DNA of 64,000 nt from an uncultured Clostridia bacterium (lineage in GTDB: Bacteria > Bacillota > Clostridia > Christensenellales > UBA1242). Of the stretch, positions 25,184 through 34,300 are shown in pieces; within the stretch, counting starts at the first letter, position 1; each line of letters opens with the position of its first letter. The position numbers were made by a program, and so were the translations under genes. The notes beneath the pieces are model-generated. The model saw nothing but the letters and a program-made list of their open reading frames with translations. It searched no databases and was not told the origin of the DNA. The stretch spans positions 248,001 to 312,000 of the forward strand of contig CALBOE010000006.1 in the NCBI GenBank assembly GCA_937896905.1, written 5' to 3'.

Positions 25184-27553
25184 ATGTATATTTCATTAAA
25201 TTGGATTAAAGAATTTGTTAACCTAGACGGCATTGAGGTGGACGAACTCGTTAAACGCTTTGGGCTAGCAACAGCAGAAGTTGAAAGCGTTGAACAAAAA
25301 GGCACCAACATATCAAACATTGTGGTTGCAGAAATTAAAAGCGTTCAAAATCACCCAGAAAGCAAAAAACTTCACATTTTGCAAGTAGACGACGGGTTAG
25401 ACACACTTACGCAAGTTGTTTGCGGAGCCCCTAATGTTAGAGTTGGGTTAAAAACCGCCTTTGCACGAGTTGGTGCACAAGTTAAGGATATTAAAATTGG
25501 CAAGGCAAAACTGGCTGGTGTTGAAAGTTTTGGAATGTGTTGCGGAGAAGACGAACTTGGCATTGGAAGCGACACTTCTGGCATTATAGAGCTAGACAAC
25601 AATTTAAAAGTTGGAACAGACATTAAAGAAGTTTTCCCAATTTGCGACACCATTATTGAAGTTGACAATAAATCGTTAACCAACCGCCCAGATTTGTGGG
25701 GGCATTATGGCATTGCACGAGAGTTTGCAACAATTTTTAAACGTGAATTAAAACCTATTGACAAGGCAAATTTGTTAGAATACAACAATTTAAACAGATT
25801 AAACATTAAGGTTGAAACGCCTGATTGCTATCGTTATAGCGCAATATCTATTAGCAATGTTAATGTAAAAAAATCTCCGCAAGCCATGAAAATAAGGCTT
25901 AACTATTGCGGAATGAGGGATATTAACCTTTTAGCAGATATGACAAACTATTTAATGCTAGAACTCGGCCAGCCTATGCACGCATTCGATAACAACATTG
26001 TTAAAGGAATTAAAGTTATAACCACCCAAAAAGAAACTCCAATGCAAACATTAGAAGGTGGCGAGCATATTGTTCAACCAAATTCAACACTAATTTGCGA
26101 CGAAAACTACACTCCTGTTGCAATTGCAGGCATTAAAGGTGGGTTAAAATCTGGCATTAACAACGAAACTAATTCACTTCTTTTGGAAAGTGCAACCTTC
26201 AACCCGATGGCCATTAGAAAAACCAGCCGAAAAATTGGGTTAATAACAGACGCAAGTTTAAGGTATGAAAAATCTTTAGACCCAGAATTGACCGTAACCG
26301 CCATTGCACGTTTAGTATATTTGTTGCAAAAAATAGACGCCGGCATTACAGTAAGTTCAGCATTAACCGACGTGTATAACTATCACTACCCTAAAAACAC
26401 AATTAAATTTTCGGCAAACTTCATAAATCGCCGTGGCGGTGTTAACATTTCGGAAAATGAAATTATTAATATATTAACACGTTTGGGCTTTGAAGTTAGC
26501 AAACAAGGTGACGATTTGGTTGTTGTCGTTCCAAGTTGGAGGGCAACTAAAGACGTTTCTATTAAGGAAGATTTGGTTGAAGAAGTTTTAAGAATGTTCG
26601 GCTACGACAACATTATGCCAGCAACCATGAGCATGCCACTGAACCCAGTTGAACAACTTCCAATTCACACCTTTGAATATAAAGTTAAAAGATTACTTGC
26701 CGAAAAGCACGGCTTGAACGAACTTCATTCATACATTTGGAACTATAAAGATTTTAACCAAGAAATGCACATTGAACAACCAAGCTTTGTGGAACTTCTT
26801 GACACTTCAAACAGTGGACAAAGCGGATTAAGAAGCAAACTTCTTCCAACTGTGTTAAAAATGTTTTACGAAAACAGAAACAACTATAATGATATTTCTA
26901 TTTTTGAAGTTGCTCGCACATTCGAGGGACTAAATGAAAACAATATGGTGAACGAAAAACGTAAACTTGCAATTGTTTTGGCGTCCTGCACAGCAAGCGA
27001 AAAAGAACTTTACTTTAAACTTAAACACATTGTTGAAGATTTAAGCGAACTTGCACAAATTAAGGTTGATTATGTTAACGAAAACACAAGCAACCTAATG
27101 CACCCAATTAATTCTTGCAAGTTGCTTTCCGCTGGAGAACTTGGCGAAATGGGAATAATTCACCCACAAGTTGCAAAGGCGTTGGACAAACGCTTTAAAA
27201 TTGTTGGCCTAGAGTTAAATTTGGACTCATTCTTGCAAGGCGAAAAAACAAAAATTCGCCAACAAGAAGTTTCCAAATATCAAGCAATAGATTTAGATTT
27301 TAACTTTGTTATGGATAAATCTCTCCCATTTAGACATTTGGAAAAATCGTTAAGCGAATTTAGGTGCAACTATATTTTAGAAACAAGTTTAAAAGATGTT
27401 TACATTAACCAACAAGTGTTGCCAGATAAAATTAGTTACACAATGTCGGTTCGCTTAACCCCTAAGGATAGAACCCTAGAAGCAAGCGACATTGAAAAGT
27501 TCTCAAAACGTTTAATAGAGCACATGGCTCGCTTTAAAATTGCGTTAAGGTAA
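25184..27553 (+). CDS. pheT: Phenylalanine-tRNA ligase beta subunit
   Basis: 789 residues, full length. Domains in order: N-terminal with EMAP/tRNA-binding fold (~40-150), B3/B4 editing domain (~210-380), B5 (~400-470) and the C-terminal FDX-ACB domain (~695-789). It follows pheS by 3 bases. The stop codon abuts the stop codon of convergent gerC, and the operon terminator is inside gerC. Confidence 0.97.
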   Translation: MYISLNWIKEFVNLDGIEVDELVKRFGLATAEVESVEQKGTNISNIVVAEIKSVQNHPESKKLHILQVDDGLDTLTQVVCGAPNVRVGLKTAFARVGAQVKDIKIGKAKLAGVESFGMCCGEDELGIGSDTSGIIELDNNLKVGTDIKEVFPICDTIIEVDNKSLTNRPDLWGHYGIAREFATIFKRELKPIDKANLLEYNNLNRLNIKVETPDCYRYSAISISNVNVKKSPQAMKIRLNYCGMRDINLLADMTNYLMLELGQPMHAFDNNIVKGIKVITTQKETPMQTLEGGEHIVQPNSTLICDENYTPVAIAGIKGGLKSGINNETNSLLLESATFNPMAIRKTSRKIGLITDASLRYEKSLDPELTVTAIARLVYLLQKIDAGITVSSALTDVYNYHYPKNTIKFSANFINRRGGVNISENEIINILTRLGFEVSKQGDDLVVVVPSWRATKDVSIKEDLVEEVLRMFGYDNIMPATMSMPLNPVEQLPIHTFEYKVKRLLAEKHGLNELHSYIWNYKDFNQEMHIEQPSFVELLDTSNSGQSGLRSKLLPTVLKMFYENRNNYNDISIFEVARTFEGLNENNMVNEKRKLAIVLASCTASEKELYFKLKHIVEDLSELAQIKVDYVNENTSNLMHPINSCKLLSAGELGEMGIIHPQVAKALDKRFKIVGLELNLDSFLQGEKTKIRQQEVSKYQAIDLDFNFVMDKSLPFRHLEKSLSEFRCNYILETSLKDVYINQQVLPDKISYTMSVRLTPKDRTLEASDIEKFSKRLIEHMARFKIALR

Positions 27554-28795
27554 TTAATATGCACTATCTATCTCAACTGATATTTCAAATTCAATATCGT
27601 TGAGATAGTTTTTTTTGCCAACTTCGTTAAGATAGGCTTTAAAGGGTTTATATTGTGTGTGATAAAACTGCTTATAAACACCCAACAAATCTAACTGATG
27701 TTCCTTGCAAAATTCCACCATGCTAAGCATATCCTGTTTTACCTGCTGTTTTGTGGAAGCAATTAACCTGTCGGTTAAAAACTCTCGGTTTCTGGTCAAA
27801 AACTTGTCGGTTGGAGTTTCTTCGTCCACTTCTTCAACAGTAACGCTAAAACTAACATCAACTTGCATGGTTGGTGCGCCGTTTTTAAAGTTTGCTTTTG
27901 CCGAACTGCTTTTATTTAAAACGTTTAAAACCACGCTTGCATTGTTATATAAATGGTCGTTAACATTGTTCACAATCAACGTGCCTTTTTGCTCGTCATT
28001 CACAAAAAATGTGGCTTTTTTAACTTGTTCTGGCAGTAAATTTAACACCTTTGTTCCATTTTTAAACACTGCCATGCTGCCGTCGTTAACAAAATATTGC
28101 TTTTGCTGGCTTTTGCTGGAACTTGACGAACTTTCGCTTGAACTTGACGCACTTGATTGGTTTTGTGCTTGAACTTCAATTGCTGTGTTTTGTTCGGTTT
28201 TTTCTAGTTTAAGGTGAGGCATAATTCCCAAAGAAATATCGCTGAAATATCCTTTATAAAACGCTTCTATGTTGCTATCGCTCCACAAAATGTAGCGTCT
28301 GCTAAAAGTTAGAATTTCTTGTAGTTTAAGTGATTTGTCTGTGTTTAAGGTGGAAATTGAATTTGCAAAATCGTTAACATCTCCACTAAAATTAATTAAA
28401 ATGGCATTAGAGCCAACCTTTTTTGTTCGTGTCATAAAATCTAGCGCTGGCATAACGCCGTCTTGGCATAAGTTGTCGCCAAAAGCCATAATTTCACACT
28501 GTGCAAAACTTAAAAGTTTTCCTAAACTTAGTGAAACATTGTCCACCGCCTCGCCCAGCGTTCTTCCACTTCCCGTATAAACTTTATAGTCCGCCTTTTT
28601 GCCCTCTAAAGGAGTTAGCACCGTGGACGCAATTTTAATTTCCCCTTCCTCTTTTTCAACGCACAAAGCTGTTACAATTGCTTCTGTTTTGCTCATAGCC
28701 GGCTTGGCAAGTTCTGGCGAAGTTACTGCCAACAAAAACAACGTTAGCCAAACAAAAATTTTGCGCGGGCTAAAAATAGATTTAAGTTTTTGCAT
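27554..28795 (-). CDS. gerC: GerC-family spore germination protein without lipobox
   Basis: 413 residues from the ATG at 28795, selected by the AGGAGGGG upstream. It has an N-terminal hydrophobic segment and then the Ger(x)C N-terminal domain (IVTALCVEKEEGEIKIASTVLTP). A Ser-rich/Gln linker (~residues 220-245) leads to the C-terminal domain. GerC proteins are normally lipoproteins of the germinant receptor, but no Cys follows the signal segment here, so lipidation looks absent. It overlaps gerB by 14 bases and is the last gene of the operon. Confidence 0.85.
   Translation of the reverse strand: MQKLKSIFSPRKIFVWLTLFLLAVTSPELAKPAMSKTEAIVTALCVEKEEGEIKIASTVLTPLEGKKADYKVYTGSGRTLGEAVDNVSLSLGKLLSFAQCEIMAFGDNLCQDGVMPALDFMTRTKKVGSNAILINFSGDVNDFANSISTLNTDKSLKLQEILTFSRRYILWSDSNIEAFYKGYFSDISLGIMPHLKLEKTEQNTAIEVQAQNQSSASSSSESSSSSSKSQQKQYFVNDGSMAVFKNGTKVLNLLPEQVKKATFFVNDEQKGTLIVNNVNDHLYNNASVVLNVLNKSSSAKANFKNGAPTMQVDVSFSVTVEEVDEETPTDKFLTRNREFLTDRLIASTKQQVKQDMLSMVEFCKEHQLDLLGVYKQFYHTQYKPFKAYLNEVGKKNYLNDIEFEISVEIDSAY
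27568..27616 (+). terminator. Rho-independent terminator of pheST
   Basis: Perfect 10-bp stem CTATCTCAAC / GTTGAGATAG (27568-27577, 27599-27608), extended by GATAT / ATATC across a single-base bulge and followed by eight T. It is entirely within the coding end of gerC. Confidence 0.85.
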
Positions 28796-29906
28796 TTTGC
28801 CCCTCCTTTGCGTGAATGTTGTTTGCAATCTTTTTTTCGTGTGCCTTATTCACCCAATATCCAACCAACAAAACAAGCGGAATAACATATTCTGCAACAA
28901 TTGTTGCAATAGAGGCAAAGTTGGAAAACAATACAAGTTCACTTTTAACGTCCTTTTTGCCAAAATATCCCCATAGTAAAATGTAAATTTCTATTATTAC
29001 AATTGGAATAATGTTCGAGCGAATATTAAACAAATGCCTTAATGCTTCTTGTAAACAATAACAATACATTGCCAGTTGAACAACTTGCGCAACAATCCAA
29101 AGTGCAACAACAAGCCAACTTAATTCGGCAATGGCAGACGTTTCGGTGGTGAACTGTGAAATGTCGCTTAAACAAAAGTTGTGTGTGGGGCTAGAAACTC
29201 CAAAAAGGCCGTAAAACACAAAATACATAAACATAACCAACAAGGTTGAACCAAAAATGCCAATGAAAATTTGATATTTTTTTTCTTGCTTAAAATCCAC
29301 CTTTCCAAACAACATAAGCATAAATGCAGAAGATCCAAACCACCCCAAATGAGTGTAGGCACTATTCAAAAGCGGAGCAAATCCGTTTTTAAACATTGGC
29401 AAAAAGGTTAAAACCTCCACATCGCCTAGCGATTTAATTCCAATATACACAACCCCAATAATAACCGCATATATAATCATTTCAAACACACGGGCTATGT
29501 TTCTTATTCCTTTATATGTTAAAAACCCAACGCATAGCAACAAGGGAATTGTAAAAACAAGCCAGTTTAGTTCTGTGTATAAATTTTCCACCACAAAAAA
29601 CTCTAAACCCTTGCCAATATTTGCAATGGTTAATGCAAACTTGCAAACCAAAACAAGCAAAAACAATTTGGCAAGCACGGTTCCAACTGTGTTGCACATA
29701 AATTCATAAAGATTTTTATCTCTGTTTTTTTTAATTAAATCTAAAATTAAAAGAGCATAAATGCCATCTATTATCATTAAAACAAGCGCCACAAGCCAAC
29801 TCATATTTTCGCTTTTTGTATAAAGCAAGCTTGGCAGTGCCAAAAGTTTAACGGCAACAAAGCTCATAAACACCATAATAGAAAGTTGCCTATAATTAAT
29901 TTTCAT
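28782..29906 (-). CDS. gerB: GerB-family germinant receptor permease subunit
   Basis: 374 residues with about ten transmembrane helices, the length of the spore-permease family (APC superfamily). The conserved start YRQLSIMVFMSF and the loop-rich membrane pattern fit. It is the inner-membrane subunit of a GerA-type nutrient germinant receptor. It overlaps gerA by 11 bases and gerC by 14, so the three are co-translated. Confidence 0.9.
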   Translation of the reverse strand: MKINYRQLSIMVFMSFVAVKLLALPSLLYTKSENMSWLVALVLMIIDGIYALLILDLIKKNRDKNLYEFMCNTVGTVLAKLFLLVLVCKFALTIANIGKGLEFFVVENLYTELNWLVFTIPLLLCVGFLTYKGIRNIARVFEMIIYAVIIGVVYIGIKSLGDVEVLTFLPMFKNGFAPLLNSAYTHLGWFGSSAFMLMLFGKVDFKQEKKYQIFIGIFGSTLLVMFMYFVFYGLFGVSSPTHNFCLSDISQFTTETSAIAELSWLVVALWIVAQVVQLAMYCYCLQEALRHLFNIRSNIIPIVIIEIYILLWGYFGKKDVKSELVLFSNFASIATIVAEYVIPLVLLVGYWVNKAHEKKIANNIHAKEGQNAKT

Positions 29907-31350
29907 AATCGCCTCGTCTGTTTAAATTGTTACGATTGTTGGCAATAGATTTTGGCCGCTTTTTCATATCTTTTAGTGTTTTTCGCACAAATAAATCCTT
30001 TTGGTCGCTTGCAATATATGGTGCAGTTGGCGCAAGATATGCCGAATTAAAACTATCAAAACTGGAAAGATAGCTTAAAATAACCACGCAAAAAATCATA
30101 ATTCCATAAATGCCCAAGGTGGCACCAATAACAATTGCAATTAACCTTAGAATGCTAAACTGTGCCGCCTGGCTAGGAATAATGTAAAACGTTATTCCCG
30201 AAAGAGCCACAATCATAACCGTTGGCGGACTAACCAATCCCGCATTAACCGCAGTTTCGCCCAAAATTAAAGCCCCAACAATGCTCATTGCCATTCCAAA
30301 GTATTGTGGCATTCTTAAATTGGCTTCGTATAAAATTTCAAACAGCAAAACCACAAACAGAACTTCAATAAATGGCGAAAATGGTATGCCCTGCGTGGTG
30401 TTCATAATTGTAACCAAAAACTCAATTGGCAAAATTTTATAATGGAATTTTTCAAGCGCCACATACGTCCCAGGTAATAGAACTGCAAAAATAACACCAA
30501 TTAAGCGCAAAACCCTAACAAACGAAATGCTTATGGATTGGCTGTAATAATCGTCGCCGTTTTGCAAATCTTCAATTAAAATGAAAGGAACAGTTAATGC
30601 AATTGGCGTTCCGTCCACCAAAATGCCAACCCTTCCTTCTAGCATTTTTGCCACAAGAATATCTGGCTTTTCTGCATCTCCAATCTGCTTAAAAAGCGAC
30701 TTTGGATTTTTCATTAAATACGAAACTATGTAGTAGCTATCCACAATTCCATCAATTTTAATGTTTTTAATTCTGTCTTCAACTTTTTGAACAACCCTTT
30801 TGTCGGCTATGGAATTGAAATAAACAACCGCAACTTGCGTTTTTGTAACCTTTCCAATCTCCATTGTTGAAACCACCAAATCGTCTGTTTTTGCTCTGCG
30901 CCTTATTAGTGCAAGGTTATATTTTATGCTTTCGTTAAAACCTTCTCTGGGCCCTTTAATAACAATGCTTGTTGGCGGCTCGGCTACCGCTCGAACTGTA
31001 ATTTTTTCAACGTCGCACCCCAGTATTGCATTTGCGCCATCAACCAAAACAAGCGCATTGCCCATCAACATTTTTTCAATGGCTGCTTCAATGCTAAAAA
31101 GTTCGGTTACTTCGTTGCTGGAAATAACAGAATTTTTAAGCAAATCTTTAACATTTGAACTCTCTTGCCCAACAAAAGAACAAATAGGGTAAACAATTGT
31201 GTCGTTTAAAAGCGCGTTATCCACCAATTCAGCAATATAACAAATTGTAATTTTCGTGCCAAAAAACTGCACATTTCGGCTTTTTAAATCGCCACTGTTG
31301 TGCAGTTTCTTTTTTATTTCGTAAAGATGTTTTTCTGCATTAACTTTCAT
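29896..31350 (-). CDS. gerA: GerA-family germinant receptor subunit
   Basis: 484 residues. The N-terminal ~270 are soluble and include RVGILVDGTPIALTVPFILIEDLQ, a GerA hallmark. The C-terminal part has about five transmembrane segments and a basic tail. With GerB and GerC it forms a receptor for small germinants in the inner spore membrane. No Shine-Dalgarno precedes the ATG; instead a sigma-G-like promoter ends 6 bases upstream. That suggests forespore expression as a leaderless message. Confidence 0.92.
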   Translation of the reverse strand: MKVNAEKHLYEIKKKLHNSGDLKSRNVQFFGTKITICYIAELVDNALLNDTIVYPICSFVGQESSNVKDLLKNSVISSNEVTELFSIEAAIEKMLMGNALVLVDGANAILGCDVEKITVRAVAEPPTSIVIKGPREGFNESIKYNLALIRRRAKTDDLVVSTMEIGKVTKTQVAVVYFNSIADKRVVQKVEDRIKNIKIDGIVDSYYIVSYLMKNPKSLFKQIGDAEKPDILVAKMLEGRVGILVDGTPIALTVPFILIEDLQNGDDYYSQSISISFVRVLRLIGVIFAVLLPGTYVALEKFHYKILPIEFLVTIMNTTQGIPFSPFIEVLFVVLLFEILYEANLRMPQYFGMAMSIVGALILGETAVNAGLVSPPTVMIVALSGITFYIIPSQAAQFSILRLIAIVIGATLGIYGIMIFCVVILSYLSSFDSFNSAYLAPTAPYIASDQKDLFVRKTLKDMKKRPKSIANNRNNLNRRGDYEN

Positions 31351-31356
31351 TAATGC

Positions 31357-31385
31357 TAGTTTGTTTATTTGGTTTGTTTTTATGC
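31357..31385 (-). promoter_or_regulatory. Sigma-G-like promoter of the ger operon, predicted leaderless
   Basis: On the minus strand GCATA (31381-31385) fits the sigma-F/G -35 GHATR. After 17 bases, CAAACTA (31357-31363) differs from the sigma-G -10 CATNHTA at one position. Six bases then lead to the gerA ATG. Confidence 0.5.
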
Positions 31386-31398
31386 AAACCCTGTTTTA

Positions 31399-34300
31399 TT
31401 ATTTTTCGTCAAAATATAAAACAAATGTGTAGGTTGTTAAGCTAGAAGCTGTGTCGAACGTGTGATGATATTTTATTTTAAGGTCTGCTTCTGAACCAAC
31501 AATGCCTGTGTCGCCAGAATTTGCGGTTTGCCTGTAGGCGTTGTTCACTGTTGCCAAAATTGCATCTAGTGTTTGTTGCCCTTGCAACACCCCGCCGGAA
31601 AGACCAATTCTAAATTCAAATGACGCCGCATTAAGGTTGTTTGTTATTAATTTATGTTTTGCAAACAGCAAGCTATTAAGCAAGTATCTTTGAATGGAGT
31701 TGTAGCCCGCAGTGCCATTATAAGCTTGATATTCTAACGTACTATCATATTCCATATTATAAGTAAAGTTTTGTGCTGCGCCAACTTGTAAATTATTTAT
31801 GGTTGCCTTAATTTCTTCAACCGTTAACCCAAAGGTCGAGTTTGCATAATAGTTAAACGAAGTTTCTATTGTTTCAATTTGCTCGTTTAAGGATAGAACT
31901 TTATTTTTAAATTCGTCCACCAACACCTTAACCTTGTTTTCTGTTGTGCCAAAGTTTAGGTTGCTTTCCATAAACGAATCGCTAACCAAATAGAACAAAT
32001 GCCCCGCATATGCATACGAATTGTTAAAGTTAGAACTCATATATTTAGTGTCCGAATTAACAATATCCACATTATACCAAGCTGCATCAACATCTTCTTC
32101 CACTTTTAAGTACACCTTGTTCCAGTTGTGGCCAACAGTTTTTTGTGAATAGGTTAAAGTTCCATTAACCTTTCGTGCTTTAATACCTTCAATTCCGCAA
32201 AGCAGAGTAAACGCTTTAGAAAGAGATTCACTTGTTGCGTTTTTATTTCCCAAGTAGAACTCTCCATCAAATCCGTTGTTATTAGCATTGCCAATATCTA
32301 AGAAAATTCCTTCCAAATAGAATTCTTTTCTTAAGGCATAAACCGATTTTTCTGCTTCCACCAATGCCGAATCTTTGTAAACCAAGCGTGCAGAATTATT
32401 AAGGTTATACGCATAAGAAAGCCAGTTGAAAATTGCAGTTGTTTTATCGTAATCGCTCATATTTTTGCTTGCAATTGCAACAAGAACTGCTTTGGCATTT
32501 TTATAAACCGTTTCTGCCACAAAACTGTTTCCAACAAACACTGGCTTTTTGCTATATTGCACTGCCATTAAAAGTTGTTCTGTTGTGGTAACTTCCATTT
32601 CTGGGCAAGAATCTATTGCAAAAGTTGTGTTAGCATTTCTTCTTAAGAATTTGGATAGATACTCATAATCGTTAGCATAGTCGGTTGGTGTGTTAATGTA
32701 ATCAACTTCTGTGTTAACCTTTTCTTGGTCTAACGCATTGGAATAGTTAATTTTAAAAATTTCGTCATTAACAGGTGCAATGCTAAAGTTTTGCAAAACT
32801 GAAAGTTCTGGATATAAATTTAACAAAACTTGGCAAATATATCCCAAACGTTGAGCATCTGTTCCCTCGTTAAGCAACTCGTTCCAATTGCTATCGTTAG
32901 AGAAATTGTATAATAACAAGTCGTCATTTTCTGCCTGTTCCACCAATTCTAATATTGCGTCATTAACCGATTGTTCCGCCGTGTGAGTTATATAAACTTT
33001 AAGGTTATAATTTGGGTCAACTCCAAACAAATAGTGGCGCCACAATATGTTTGTTAGTTGTTTTATGTTAGAAATTGCGAAATTATAATCTTCGCCATTG
33101 TAGAACACTGAATATCTTTCAAAGTCGTAAATTTCTTCATGCCTGTGCGCAATTATATGTTCTGTGCTAAATGGGCTTGAAACATAGTATTTTGCATTTT
33201 CGCCCGTTGGCTTAATGTGTGCTTTAATAGATATTCCATAATCGCCCTCCTGCCCAATTGCAGCGTTGATGTTATATTGTGTTGCGCCATTAACCTGATA
33301 TTCAAACAAATGTCCGTTAGGGGCAAACACTCTAACCGTGTAATAATCCGCATTGTCATCGCCTTCCCACCTAATTAGGAATGTGTTTTTGGTTTGGTTG
33401 CTGTATTGAACGTTTGAAGGAGTTTTAAGCGAAGTTAGTTTGCTAACTGTTGCATAGGTGGTGGATTCGTCCGCATCTAAGTAATAACTGCCCATTCCTG
33501 CCAAAGCGGTTATGTAAATATAATATTCGCCGGCTTGTTCCACATATTCGGTTATATCGCAAGAACCAGTAACCACAAAGATGCTAGAAAGCCCAATGGT
33601 TGACAAATAATCCGAGTATCCACTGTCGTTAAGTTTAACAATTCTAACTCTGTACCCACCGGTTGCATTGTCTTGCAAATCAAAGGAAAGTGTTCTAGAA
33701 TCGTCCAACTCAGTAACCTTAATATTTGTAACTTCCTTTAATTGCATAAGCAATTCATAATCTGCAGTGCTATATGCGCTTGCGGCACGGTTTTCGTTGC
33801 TTGGGTCTGGAATTGCCCTAACCATTAAAGTATATTTGTTTGCCGAAGTTAAATAAGAAGTTATATCCACAGAATATGCATCTGTTTTGCCGGTGTCCAT
33901 AACCGTTAATGTGGAATAGTTAATTAGAACTTCGTATTTATATGCGCCCTGCACACCATAGAAATTTAGGAAATATTTTGTTTGATTTCCAGAAGTGGTT
34001 TTTTGTACAGGTTCTGGTTTGCCATAAATATCCTTTTTAAATTCTGGTTTTTCCAAAACAAGCTCATAGGTTAAAGATAGCGCCTTAAACGGTGTTAATT
34101 GGCTTGACGTTAAACCGCAATATGCGTCTGCCACCGCTTGAACTTGAACATAATATTTCCCACCTTTAATAATGTATGGGGATAAATCCACAACATTTGT
34201 GGTGAACAATTTTGGAATTGCAACTGCAGAACTTTCCTCATCGTGCTGAGTTAAATATATTTTATATCCTAACGCATTTTCCACTTGTCCAAACGTTAAT

